A stretch of DNA of 64,000 nt from JAFMJV01 sp038329515 (GTDB lineage: Bacteria; Chloroflexota; Limnocylindria; Limnocylindrales; CSP1-4): NCBI GenBank assembly GCA_038329515.1, contig JBBQNA010000001.1:1-64000 (forward strand), written 5' to 3'. Under the pieces are notes generated by a model. It made no database searches. It was given only the letters and a program-made list of their open reading frames with translations, and was not told where the DNA came from. Shown here piece after piece: positions 25,279 to 36,406 of the stretch (the first letter of the stretch is position 1; each line of letters starts with the position of its first letter). Made by a program: the position numbers and the translations under genes.

Positions 25279-28053
25279 CTACTTGTCGCGCTCCGCGGCG
25301 TTGGACAGGGCAGCCTGCGCGGCTGCAAGTCGGGCGACGGGCACCCGGAACGGCGAGCAGGAGACGTAGTCGAGTCCGATCTTCTCGCACTTGAAGATCG
25401 ACTCCGGGTCACCACCGTGCTCACCGCAGATGCCCAGCTCCAGGCCGGGTTTGGTCGAACGGCCCTTGTCCACGGCCATCTTCATCAGCCCTGCGACGGC
25501 GTCGTCGAGGGTCTGGAACGGGTTGACGGGCAGGATCTTGTCTTCCACGTACTTGAGCAGGAAGCCACCCTCCGCATCGTCACGGCTGAAGCCGAACGTC
25601 ATCTGCGTCAGGTCGTTGGTGCCAAAGCTGAAGAAGTCCGCCTCGCGCGCGATCTCATCGGCGGTCAGGGCACCGCGCGGCACCTCGATCATGGTCCCGA
25701 ACTTGTAGTCCACGTGGACGCCTGCCTTGGCCTCGACCGCGGTCGCCTCTGCTTCCAGGATCTGGCGCGTGCGGGCGAGCTCGTTCACATGACCCACGAG
25801 CGGGATCATGATCTTGGCGATGGGCTTGACGCCCGCCTTGGTGACAGCGATCTGGGCATTCAGGATGGCCCGCGTCTGGATCTTCACGAAGTCGGGGATC
25901 ATCAGGCCCAGGCGGCAGCCGCGCAGGCCCAGCATCGGATTCTGCTCGTGCATCGACTGGATGGTCGCGAGCAGCTGCCGGTCCTCGGGAGTGGCGGCGT
26001 CGCCAGCCTTGGTCACCTTGACCAGCTGCTCCTCCAGGTTCGGCAGGAACTCGTGGAGCGGCGGGTCGATGAGCCGGATGACGACCGGCAGGCCGTCCAT
26101 CGCCGTGAAGATGCCCTCGAAGTCGCCCTGCTGGAGCACCTCCAGCTTGGCCATCGCAGCATCGAACTCGGTGATGAACGCGGCATCGTCGGCGTTGGGC
26201 ATCTCGCCTGCGTCGCGGCGGGCCTTGGCGCGGGTCGCCTGGTTGGCGACGAGGATGGCGCCCCGGACGATCTCCAGTCGGTCGCCCTCCCGGAACATGT
26301 GCTCCGTGCGACAGAGGCCGATGCCCTCGGCGCCATAGCTGCGGGCACGGGCTGCCTCTTCCGGCTTGTCCGCGTTGGTCCAGACACCCATGCGCCGGAC
26401 CTCATCCGCCCAGCCCAGGATGCGCTGCAGGTCGGGCTGGTCCTCGAAGCGCGCCGCCACGGTGGGCACGGCATCGAGGTAGACCTGGCCGGTCGAGCCA
26501 TCGACCGAGATCCAGTCACCCTCGCCGAACTCGAGCCCGGACTCCGAGCTGCGGGCACGACCGGTGCGGTAGTCGATGAGCAGCTCCGCACAGCCAGCGA
26601 CGCACGGCTTGCCGATCTGGCGCGCCACGACCGCGGCATGCGAGGTCGCACCGCCACGGGCGGTGAGGATACCCTCGGCGACGGCCATGCCGTGGAAGTC
26701 ATCTGGGCTGGTCTCGATGCGCACGAGGACGACCACCTCACCACGGCCGACCCACTCCACGGCCACGTCGGCGTCGAACACGGCACGCCCGACGGCGGCG
26801 CCCGGGGACGCATTCAGGCCTCGAGCCACACGCTTCGCGGCAGCGAGGGCGATGGGATCGAACTGGTCGCGCAGCAGCTGGTCGACGTGGGCCGGCTCGA
26901 CCCGGTTGATGGCCTCCTCCCTGGTGATGAGGCCCTCCTCCACCATATCCGAGGCGATTCTCACGGCTGCGGCGGCGGTCCGCTTCGCAGAACGCGTCTG
27001 GAGCATGTACAGCTTGCCGCGCTCGATGGTGAACTCGAGGTCCTGGACGTCGCGGTAGTGACGCTCCAGCTGTTGACCGATGCGCAGGAACTCGGCGTAC
27101 ACCTCGGGCATCTCGGTCTGCATCTGGGAGATCCGCGGCGCGGTCCGGATACCGGCCACGACGTCCTCTCCCTGGGCGTTCGTGAGGTACTCCCCAAAGA
27201 GCACCTTCTCGCCCGTATTGGGGTCCCGCGTGAACGCCACGCCCGTGCCCGAATCATCGCCCATGTTGCCAAAGACCATCGTCACCACGTTCACGGCGGT
27301 GCCCAGGTCGTGGGCGATCTTCTGGCTGTTGCGGTAGTCGTTGGCGCGCTTGCCGAACCAGGATGCGAAGACCGCCTTGACCGAGAGGTCCAGCTGCTGG
27401 TACGGATCGGATGGGAAGGGACTGCCCGTGTCCGCCAGCACGATGGCCTGGAACTCAGCCACCAGGTCGCGCATGTCCGCGGCACCCAGCTCCGTGTCCA
27501 GGCTGGCGCCGCGTGACGCCTTCTTCTGCTCCAGCGCGTGGTCGAAGCGCTCCGGCGAGACGCCCAGCACGATGCGCCCGAACATCTGGATGAAACGCCG
27601 ATACGCATCCCAACCGAACCGCTCGTTGCCGGTCAGGGCCACGAGGCCCTGGAGGGTCTGCTCGTTCAGGCCCAGGTTGAGGACCGTGTCCATCATGCCC
27701 GGCATGGAGAAGCGAGCGCCCGAACGAACACTCACCAGCAGCGGGTTGGCCGGATCGCCGAACCCTTTGCCGGTCTGGCGCTCGACCTCGTGGATGGCCT
27801 CCACGATGTCCTCCCAGAGCCCCTCGGGCAGGTGCTCACCTGCCGCGAAGTAGTCATTGCAGGCAGCGGTCGTGATCGTGAACCCCGCGGGCACGGGCAG
27901 GCCGGCGAGGGTCATCTCGGCCAGGCCGGCACCCTTGCCGCCCAGCAGGTCGCGCATCGTTGCGTCACCCTCGGCGCGCCCGCCACCCCAGGCGTAGATA
28001 TAGCGTGCGGCAGCCTTGTGGGCACGGCTCGACGAGGGTTCGTTCTGGGTCAT
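25279..28053 (-). CDS. ppdK: Pyruvate, phosphate dikinase
   Basis: This 924-residue three-domain enzyme interconverts pyruvate, ATP and phosphate with phosphoenolpyruvate, AMP and pyrophosphate. The N-terminal nucleotide domain has RDLLGGKGAGLAEMTLAGLP. The swivelling phosphohistidine domain has GGATSHAAVVARQIGKPCV with the catalytic His near residue 471. The C-terminal PEP barrel carries the MIEVPRGALTADEIA and FFSFGTNDLTQMTFGFSRDD segments and the Cys region GICGEHGGDP. The length is slightly above the usual 870-900. ATG 28053 has GGAGGAG 8 bases upstream. A 16-bp dyad lies at 28106 in its promoter region. Confidence 0.96.
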   Translation of the reverse strand: MTQNEPSSSRAHKAAARYIYAWGGGRAEGDATMRDLLGGKGAGLAEMTLAGLPVPAGFTITTAACNDYFAAGEHLPEGLWEDIVEAIHEVERQTGKGFGDPANPLLVSVRSGARFSMPGMMDTVLNLGLNEQTLQGLVALTGNERFGWDAYRRFIQMFGRIVLGVSPERFDHALEQKKASRGASLDTELGAADMRDLVAEFQAIVLADTGSPFPSDPYQQLDLSVKAVFASWFGKRANDYRNSQKIAHDLGTAVNVVTMVFGNMGDDSGTGVAFTRDPNTGEKVLFGEYLTNAQGEDVVAGIRTAPRISQMQTEMPEVYAEFLRIGQQLERHYRDVQDLEFTIERGKLYMLQTRSAKRTAAAAVRIASDMVEEGLITREEAINRVEPAHVDQLLRDQFDPIALAAAKRVARGLNASPGAAVGRAVFDADVAVEWVGRGEVVVLVRIETSPDDFHGMAVAEGILTARGGATSHAAVVARQIGKPCVAGCAELLIDYRTGRARSSESGLEFGEGDWISVDGSTGQVYLDAVPTVAARFEDQPDLQRILGWADEVRRMGVWTNADKPEEAARARSYGAEGIGLCRTEHMFREGDRLEIVRGAILVANQATRAKARRDAGEMPNADDAAFITEFDAAMAKLEVLQQGDFEGIFTAMDGLPVVIRLIDPPLHEFLPNLEEQLVKVTKAGDAATPEDRQLLATIQSMHEQNPMLGLRGCRLGLMIPDFVKIQTRAILNAQIAVTKAGVKPIAKIMIPLVGHVNELARTRQILEAEATAVEAKAGVHVDYKFGTMIEVPRGALTADEIAREADFFSFGTNDLTQMTFGFSRDDAEGGFLLKYVEDKILPVNPFQTLDDAVAGLMKMAVDKGRSTKPGLELGICGEHGGDPESIFKCEKIGLDYVSCSPFRVPVARLAAAQAALSNAAERDK

Positions 28054-28105
28054 GGGGTGGGCTCCTCCGGGATCGACGCGGCCCGTTCCCCCACGACCGC
28101 GCACA

Positions 28106-28121
28106 TGTCGACTGGTTGACA
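28106..28121. promoter_or_regulatory. 16-bp near-perfect dyad between ppdK and the lyase gene
   Basis: TGTCGACTGGTTGACA is symmetrical at six of eight positions (TGTCRACYRGTYGACA). It lies 53 bases before the ppdK start and 100 bases before the divergent lyase start. A minus-strand TACGAT box lies close by at 28126-28131. It could be an operator for either gene. Confidence 0.4.
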
Positions 28122-28220
28122 CGGATCGTACCATCTGTACTCCACCCACCCATCCGGGATCCCCGGATCTCGGCTGCGCGACAGAGACCCGCGTGCGTGA
28201 CCAGTCCGGAGGGAGTGCCA

Positions 28221-30035
28221 GTGTCGTTGCATGCGGTCGCCCGGCGGTCGGTCGCGTTGCTCGTGGTCACGGCGCTGCTGCTGCCGACAGGGGCCGTCGC
28301 CTCCAGTCGGCCGGCTCCATCGACGACGGCGGCCGTCGCCCGGGTGACCCAGGCTGACGGTCCGACGGAAGACTGTCCGCACGACGCCAGCGTGTCCATC
28401 AAGCAGGTCGCCGACGACCTGCTCATCGACCGATATCACCTGGGCAGCCACCCTGTGGCCACGCTGCCGCATGACCTGGCCTGGAACGAGGACCCATTCG
28501 GGGACGTCAACTGGCGCGAACGACAGCACATGCTGCGGTACGTGATGGCCCTCGTGTACCAGTGGCGGAAGACGTCGGCGGACCGGTACCTCGACCGGGC
28601 GCTGGAACTCGTGCGCTCATGGCTCGACCACAACCCGATCTCGGCGCCCGCGTCGCCGTTCGCCTGGAATGACCAGGCCACGGCGTGGCGAACCATGACC
28701 CTCGTGTGCATGGCCCGCATCGTGCCCGCCACTGCGTGGCTCGACGTGGCCATCGCGCTGCACGGCGAGCGCCTGGCGGACAAGCGCTACTACAGCGGTA
28801 CCGGCAACCACGGCCTGAACCAGTCGATCGGTCTGGTGGACGCCGGCTGCTACCTGGACCGGTCGGACTGGCAGGCGCTCGCCGTCAAGCGCATCGACCG
28901 CATGCGCGTCCAGGTAATCGATACCCAGGGTGTCTCCAACGAGCAGGCCGTGCGCTATGACCTGTATGACTATCGGCAGTTCGAGCTGGCCAGGAAGCAC
29001 CTGACCATGTGTGGCCGGGATGCACCGGCCGACCTCGAGCGAGTGGGGCGGATCCCGTCATTCCTGGCCTACGCGACCCGACCGGATGGCTACTACGAGA
29101 CCATCGGCGATACCGCTGGATATCGAGCCCAGTCGATCCCAGGCACGCCCTCCGAGTTCTCGGCCACGGCCGGCCGCCGTGGCCAGCGCCCGGCACATCT
29201 GGTTCGCTTCTACGAACGTGGCTACGCGTTCGGCCGGACGGGCTGGGGCGACGAACGACCGTTCGCGGACGAGACGTTCTTCTCCGCCCGATACGGCCCG
29301 GGCATGTCGCACCACGGGCATGACGACAGCGGCGCGGTGACACTGTATGGCTACGGGTCACCGCTGCTGGTGGATCCGGGCTACGGCGATTTCAACGCGT
29401 CCGTCTGGCGGGCCTACTTCCGCTCCCGCAGAGCCCACAACGCGGTCGTCGCCGACGGGCTCACGTCGGCGACGGGCAGGCCGGCGACGCTGGAGCGCAG
29501 CGCCCTGTCCGAACGGGCCGCCGAGCTGCGTGTCCGGATCGGCGTCTACCCCTCCGTGACGATGCGACGGCGGATCGTCTTCTCGCGCGAACTGGGCTAC
29601 CTGATCGTCGAGGACACCATGCACTCCGCCACGGCGCGGCGCTATCGGCAGTTGTGGCACCTGTTGCCCGATGCCCAGCCGACCACGGATGGGCTCCGGA
29701 CCGTGAGCCATCGAGACCGGGGCAACGTGCTCATCCGGCAACTGCTGGCTGGTGGCACCACCAGGATCGTCACCGGCAGCACCGATCCCCGACAAGGCTG
29801 GTATTCGGCCAAGTACGGCGACCACCGACCGACACCCGTGGTGAAGTATCGCCAGAGCGGCACGAACGTCCGCTTCATCACCCTGCTCGTGCCGTTCGCG
29901 AGCGGATCACCGGACGTGACGGTGTCCGGCCTCACGGTCACCACCTCCGGTTTCTCGCTCACGGTGGATGTTCGTGGGCAGCGTGAGCGGGTCCTGGCGA
30001 CGTCCGGGGGTGTGCGTATCACCGACGCGCCATGA
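28221..30035 (+). CDS. Secreted heparinase II/III-like polysaccharide lyase
   Basis: This 604-residue exported protein has a signal peptide (LLVVTALLLPTGAVASS), an (alpha/alpha)-barrel region from about residue 90 to 330 (TGNHGLNQSIGLVDAGCYLD is the conserved heparinase II/III N-terminal motif), and a C-terminal beta-sandwich with SHHGHDDSGAVTLYGYG and LVDPGYGDF. The sandwich is the heparinase II/III-like domain. Members cleave uronic-acid polysaccharides such as alginate or glycosaminoglycans by beta-elimination; the substrate here is not known. GTG 28221 is chosen because GGAGGGAG ends 5 bases before it; GTG 28215 would overlap that site. It is divergent from ppdK. Confidence 0.85.
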   Translation: MSLHAVARRSVALLVVTALLLPTGAVASSRPAPSTTAAVARVTQADGPTEDCPHDASVSIKQVADDLLIDRYHLGSHPVATLPHDLAWNEDPFGDVNWRERQHMLRYVMALVYQWRKTSADRYLDRALELVRSWLDHNPISAPASPFAWNDQATAWRTMTLVCMARIVPATAWLDVAIALHGERLADKRYYSGTGNHGLNQSIGLVDAGCYLDRSDWQALAVKRIDRMRVQVIDTQGVSNEQAVRYDLYDYRQFELARKHLTMCGRDAPADLERVGRIPSFLAYATRPDGYYETIGDTAGYRAQSIPGTPSEFSATAGRRGQRPAHLVRFYERGYAFGRTGWGDERPFADETFFSARYGPGMSHHGHDDSGAVTLYGYGSPLLVDPGYGDFNASVWRAYFRSRRAHNAVVADGLTSATGRPATLERSALSERAAELRVRIGVYPSVTMRRRIVFSRELGYLIVEDTMHSATARRYRQLWHLLPDAQPTTDGLRTVSHRDRGNVLIRQLLAGGTTRIVTGSTDPRQGWYSAKYGDHRPTPVVKYRQSGTNVRFITLLVPFASGSPDVTVSGLTVTTSGFSLTVDVRGQRERVLATSGGVRITDAP

Positions 30036-30120
30036 AGTTTCCGGCCACCGGGCCGGTCACCCAGACCGCGCGTGCGCGGCGGCATGGTCGTCATGGGCCT
30101 GGATCTGCCATCATCGGTCC

Positions 30121-32160
<2,040 letters not shown>

Positions 32161-32218
32161 GGCAGCGCTGTCCGGTACCATCTCGTGCATCCGACCGCAC
32201 GAGGAAGACCGCCACCCC

Positions 32219-33043
32219 ATGACCGATGCTGTCACCGCCCCTCGTCCCATCGCGGCCGATTCGCCGCGCTACAACGCGGTGCTCGTGGAGCGCCAGGACC
32301 TGACCGATGCCCTGGCCGTATTCAAGGTGCGCTTCGAGGGCGACCCTGTCGACTTCGAACCTGGGCAGTACCTGACCATCGGCGTCGAGTCGGACGGCAA
32401 GCTGTACCAGCGGCCGTACTCCACGGCCAGCTCACCCCTTGATGCGGCTGAGGGCTACGACTTCTACGTGCGGTTAGTGGATGGTGGCCTATTCACGCCC
32501 CTGCTGTGGCGGCTGCAGCCAGGCGCGCGCATGAGCATGAAGGGGCCCAAGGGCAAGTTCGTGCTGCTGCCGGAGGACGACCGGCGCCATGTGTTCATCA
32601 GCTCCGGCACTGGCATCGCGCCGTTCATCTCCATGATGGAGACGCTGCGCCGAGCCGGCACCCCGCGCCGGGCGATCGTGATCCACGGCGTCAGCCACGT
32701 CTCCGACCTGGGATATCGCGAGCTGCTGGAGGGCTGGGCGGCATCGGGCGAGTACCCCGTCACCTACGTGCCGACCGTGTCCCGCATCCGCGAGCCGCGC
32801 AACGCAGGCTGGACCGGCCGTACGGGGCGCGTGGAGACGGTGCTCAACGACGTGTACGACGACCTCGACCTCACCCCTGACGACTCCATCGCCTACATCT
32901 GCGGCAACCCGGACATGATCCTCGCCGCCGACGAGACGTTGGCCGGTCGCGGCTTCCCGGAAGAACAGATCCACAAGGAGCTGTACTGGCCCAAGGGCAA
33001 GGAGCCCGTGGGTGCGGGAGCATCCCAGATCACGGACGCCTGA
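32219..33043 (+). CDS. Ferredoxin-NADP reductase-type FAD oxidoreductase
   Basis: This 274-residue flavoprotein has an FAD-binding barrel with RPYSTASSP (the RxYS flavin motif) and a C-terminal NAD(P) domain with VFISSGTGIAPFISMM and AYICGNPDMI. The end KELYWPKG resembles the C-terminal lid of bacterial ferredoxin-NADP reductases. It shuttles electrons between NADPH and a small carrier such as ferredoxin or flavodoxin. A TACCAT box at 32176-32181 gives a short leader with a GAGGAAG site 11 bases before ATG 32219, so it has its own promoter after the S9 peptidase gene. Confidence 0.9.
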   Translation: MTDAVTAPRPIAADSPRYNAVLVERQDLTDALAVFKVRFEGDPVDFEPGQYLTIGVESDGKLYQRPYSTASSPLDAAEGYDFYVRLVDGGLFTPLLWRLQPGARMSMKGPKGKFVLLPEDDRRHVFISSGTGIAPFISMMETLRRAGTPRRAIVIHGVSHVSDLGYRELLEGWAASGEYPVTYVPTVSRIREPRNAGWTGRTGRVETVLNDVYDDLDLTPDDSIAYICGNPDMILAADETLAGRGFPEEQIHKELYWPKGKEPVGAGASQITDA

Positions 33044-33091
33044 CGGTCAACGGGCCACTCGGAGTCCGATCGACCCACGGACATCCCTGGA

Positions 33092-34525
33092 TCAGCGTCG
33101 GGCGGCCTCCATCCGGTCCAGGATGGCACGCTTGATGCCTTCCACCGGGATCCGTTCCTGGGACATCGTGTCGCGGTCACGCAGCGTGACCGCATCGTCC
33201 TCCAGCGAGTCCACATCCACGGTGACGCACCAGGGTGTCCCGATCTCGTCCTGACGCCGGTACAGCTTGCCGATGGCCGCGGTGTCGTCGTACACCGCCA
33301 TCATGTCCCGCTTCAGGTCGTCCTTGATCCGGTGGCATAGCTCCACGATCTCGGGTCGCTTCTTGAGCAGCGGCAGGACAGCCACCTTGTACGGCGCCAG
33401 GTCGGGGTGGAGCGCCAGGGAGACGCGCGTCTCCCCTCGGACCTCTTCCTCACGATAGGCATCGATGAGGAACGTGAACGGCGCCCGGTCCGCGCCCGCC
33501 GCGGTCTCCACGATGCAGGGCACGAAGTGCTCGTTGGTGTGGGGGTCGAAGTACTCCAGGTTCTCGCCCGACGCCCGCTGGTGGTTGCCGAGGTCGAAGT
33601 CACCCCGGTTGTGGATGCCTTCCAGCTCCTTCCAGCCGAACGGGAAGCGGTACTCGATATCGATGGCCTTCCTGGCATAGTGCGCCAGCTCATCGGATGC
33701 GTGCTCGCGGAAGCGGAGTCGCTCGGGGTTCGCGCCAAGGCCCACGTACCAGTCCCAGCGCCGTGGCAGCCACTCCTCGAAGATGCGCGACGCCTCATCC
33801 GGGCGGACGAAGTACTGCATCTCCATCTGCTCGAACTCGCGCATCCGGAACACGAAGTTGCCGGGGCTGATCTCGTTCCGAAAGCTCTTGCCGATCTGGG
33901 CGATGCCGAATGGCAGCTTCTTGCGCATCGACTGCTGCACGTTCTTGAAGTTGACGTACGAGCCCTGCGCCGTCTCCGGCCGCAGGTAGACGATCGACGC
34001 GTCCTCCTCGACCGGGCCCATGAACGTCTTGAACATCAGGTTGAACTGGCGCGGCGCGGACAGCGGCCCATCGTCGTTGGGGCAGCGGATCTTCAGGCGC
34101 TCCACGATGCCCGGGTCCTTGAGCTCCGTTTGGGACAGGTGCTCGGCACCCGGCAGCTCATCCAGGCGATAGCGTCGCTTGCAGGTCGCGCACTCCACCA
34201 TCGGGTCACTGAACGAGCCCACATGGCCGGACGTGACCCACACCTGCGGATGCATGAGGATGCCCGCGTCCAGACCCACGACATCGTCGCGTTCCTGGAC
34301 CATCGCCCGCCACCACGCCTTCTTGACGTTGTTCTTGAGCTCCACGCCCAGCGGGCCGTAATCCCATACGGCGTTGATGCCGCCGTAGATCTCGCTACTG
34401 GGGAAGATGAAGCCGCGGCGCTTGGAAAGCGACACGATGGTCTCGAGCGCCGCCACCGCGGGACCCGGGTCGACCCCGGGGTCGTTGGGGTCGATGGGGC
34501 GCGGGGCAGCGGTGGATGTGGTCAT
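33092..34525 (-). CDS. glyQS: Glycyl-tRNA synthetase, single-chain type
   Basis: This 477-residue class II synthetase charges tRNA-Gly. Motif 1 lies after NAVWDYGPLGVELKNN. Motif 2 contains GKSFRNEISPGNFVFRMREF. Motif 3 and the anticodon-binding domain (SLALHPDLAPYKVAVLPLL) are at the C-terminal end. It carries a four-Cys-type insertion start (VECATCKRRYRL). ATG 34525 has GAGGAG 14 bases upstream; the open frame to 34630 is not conserved. This alpha2-type enzyme is found in Chloroflexota and Actinobacteria rather than the two-chain type. Confidence 0.97.
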   Translation of the reverse strand: MTTSTAAPRPIDPNDPGVDPGPAVAALETIVSLSKRRGFIFPSSEIYGGINAVWDYGPLGVELKNNVKKAWWRAMVQERDDVVGLDAGILMHPQVWVTSGHVGSFSDPMVECATCKRRYRLDELPGAEHLSQTELKDPGIVERLKIRCPNDDGPLSAPRQFNLMFKTFMGPVEEDASIVYLRPETAQGSYVNFKNVQQSMRKKLPFGIAQIGKSFRNEISPGNFVFRMREFEQMEMQYFVRPDEASRIFEEWLPRRWDWYVGLGANPERLRFREHASDELAHYARKAIDIEYRFPFGWKELEGIHNRGDFDLGNHQRASGENLEYFDPHTNEHFVPCIVETAAGADRAPFTFLIDAYREEEVRGETRVSLALHPDLAPYKVAVLPLLKKRPEIVELCHRIKDDLKRDMMAVYDDTAAIGKLYRRQDEIGTPWCVTVDVDSLEDDAVTLRDRDTMSQERIPVEGIKRAILDRMEAARR

Positions 34526-34615
34526 GACGCTCGGGGACTCCTCGGGATGCGCCGGCGGTGGCAGAGCCGGTCGTGGGACGAGGATGGTAGCGGGATCCCT
34601 CGCGCAGACGTGGTG

Positions 34616-34648
34616 CGACCCCGGCGGCATCGCTGCCGGCCGGGGTCG
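34616..34648 (-). terminator. GC-rich nested stem-loop
   Basis: CGACCCCGGC (34616-34625) pairs with GCCGGGGTCG (34639-34648), and the loop contains a further GGC/GCC pairing. It lies just after the stop of the 195-residue secreted protein gene and before glyQS, in their common direction. Confidence 0.65.
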
Positions 34649-34693
34649 TGACTCACGTGCGGTGCGGTGCGCGCATCGCCGTGAAGCTGGTGG

Positions 34694-35281
34694 CTAGATG
34701 TCGACGTTGGAGCTGTAGCACGTGTTGTTGCGGACGGTGTCATAGCCGCCGCCCTTGACGTGCAACCAGTCGATGTTGGCGACCACGCGACCCTGCTCGA
34801 CGGTCGTCGTGCCCGGCTTGTACCAGACGATGAACACCTTCACCCGGAAGTTGGACGACTTCACGGTCTCAGGTGCGGTCCAGGTGCGGCGGGTGAAGCC
34901 CGCGATGTTCGTCTCGGTCGCGGTCTTCTTCTGGACCGAGCTGGTGTAGACGGTCTTGAAGGTGCCGTCGAACTCCTTGTCCTGCTGGATCTTGTACCAC
35001 CAGCCGACCTTCTGGCTCTGGTTGCCGCTGCCGGTGTCGCGCGCATGCACGAACGGCGCTCGCACGCTGATGTCGTCGAGCACATACTTGTTGTTGGTCT
35101 TGTGGGTCTCGTAGTCGCAGTTGGCGCCCCGAGGCCCGCTCTCCTGGTCGTTGAACTGGTAGGGCCCGACCTTGCCCTCGGTCTTGGTCACGGTCGCGGC
35201 GAATGCGGGCTGTGCGACCAGCGTCATGGCCAGCAACGCGGGCCCGAACAGCATCGCGCGCCGGGAGATCCTTCGGAACAT
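34694..35281 (-). CDS. Secreted protein of unknown function
   Basis: This 195-residue protein has a signal peptide with an arginine-rich start (RRISRRAMLFGPALLAMTLV, cleavage after AFA). The mature part is beta-rich, with many Thr and Lys residues (VGWWYKIQQDKEFDGTFKTV, NFRVKVFIVWYKPGTTTVEQ). Two cysteines (NCDYE and NTCYS) could form one disulfide. I recognise no family. CAGGAG lies 6 bases before ATG 35281. A terminator follows, so it is expressed separately. The double-arginine run lacks the full Tat consensus, so export by Sec is more likely. Confidence 0.75.
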   Translation of the reverse strand: MFRRISRRAMLFGPALLAMTLVAQPAFAATVTKTEGKVGPYQFNDQESGPRGANCDYETHKTNNKYVLDDISVRAPFVHARDTGSGNQSQKVGWWYKIQQDKEFDGTFKTVYTSSVQKKTATETNIAGFTRRTWTAPETVKSSNFRVKVFIVWYKPGTTTVEQGRVVANIDWLHVKGGGYDTVRNNTCYSSNVDI

Positions 35282-35452
35282 GGCTACTCCTGTTCTTGCT
35301 CGGCCGACGACCCGTCGGTCCGATGTCTGCGTCCCTGTGCAGCGGCAGGCAAGCCGTCAGGGACTCGCTGCGCGCCAGCATGATGCATCAGGCCCACGCC
35401 GACCATGGTCCATGGGTCCGGACTCGCATGCGACGGATGACGTAGGCGGGCG

Positions 35453-36211
35453 CTAGCTCCGGATCTCATCCAGGAACGCCAACGAGCGCGCATCACGCTC
35501 CAGGACGTGACGCAGGAACCGGCGCATCAGCCGTTCCACCTCTGCCTCCACATCCACGGGCAGCCGCAGGGCGGCGATGGCCTCGATGTCCAGCCGGCGA
35601 TAGGCGCGCAGCACCTTGAGCGCGTTGCGCGACAGGGGGCTCACCTCCGCCGGCGGTCGAGGGTGCCGGTCACACAGCAGGCCGCCCATCGTGGGCACCC
35701 AGCGGAACGACTCCGTCTCCTCTGGTATCCGGTCGCACTCGACACACCGCTCCACCTCCGGGCGCATGCCCAGGGCATCCGCGAGCCCGAACTCATACCA
35801 GCGCGCGACCCGGTCGGGCTCCATGCCGTCATCCAACAGCTGGAACGAACGCCGCAGCAGCGCGTAGACGGGGTACGCGCCGGCCCGTTCCTCCACGGCG
35901 CGCTCGGCCAGTTCACCGATGTACCACGCAGTCGCCGTCGACGGCAACCGGTCGCGGAGATGAAGCCATGCCTCGGAGACCTGCGCCTGGGTGACGACGT
36001 CGAAGGTGCGGCCGCGCACGAGCAGCAGCTGCAGCTCCGCGAACGGCTCCACGGCGCCGCCGATCCGACTGCCGGGCCGTCGGACACCTTTCGCGATGGC
36101 CTTGATCTTGCCATCGTGTGGGGTCAGCAGCGTGAGCACCCGGTCGGCCTCCCCGAGCTCGAACCGGGACAGCACGATGGCCGCGGTCCGGTAGGTTCGG
36201 GGCATGGGCAT
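35453..36211 (-). CDS. recO: DNA repair protein RecO
   Basis: This 252-residue protein assists RecF-pathway recombination by annealing single strands and loading RecA. The OB-fold N-terminus has TYRTAAIVLSRFELGEADRVL and GKIKAIAKGVRRPGSRIGGAVEPF, the hallmark RecO motif. The helical C-terminus carries a CxxC zinc half-site, CVECDRIPEE, paired with LLCDRHP. The length is normal. The start may be ATG 36211 or the in-frame ATG 36205; neither has a strong ribosome site. It is divergent from the prenyl synthase gene at 36407. Confidence 0.92.
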   Translation of the reverse strand: MPMPRTYRTAAIVLSRFELGEADRVLTLLTPHDGKIKAIAKGVRRPGSRIGGAVEPFAELQLLLVRGRTFDVVTQAQVSEAWLHLRDRLPSTATAWYIGELAERAVEERAGAYPVYALLRRSFQLLDDGMEPDRVARWYEFGLADALGMRPEVERCVECDRIPEETESFRWVPTMGGLLCDRHPRPPAEVSPLSRNALKVLRAYRRLDIEAIAALRLPVDVEAEVERLMRRFLRHVLERDARSLAFLDEIRS

Positions 36212-36406
36212 GGGTCCAGCCTACCTGTCGTGGATACGATCCATCCAACGGCGTGCCGGGTGCGTATCTCATGACAGGGCATCGTCACGGTCGCGTCCCC
36301 CGTTGACGGTGCCCTGCTTCCCTTTCCGGCTGGCGGCCTCGACGTGCACCTGATCGGCCACCGGGGTGGATGACATCAACGTGCTAACGCGCGGTATCAT
36401 GTTTCC

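Noticed and set aside
24706..27516. A 936-codon open frame on the plus strand opposite ppdK
   Set aside because: It lies inside the well-supported ppdK gene on the other strand; high GC leaves long antisense frames open, and its product has no family pattern.
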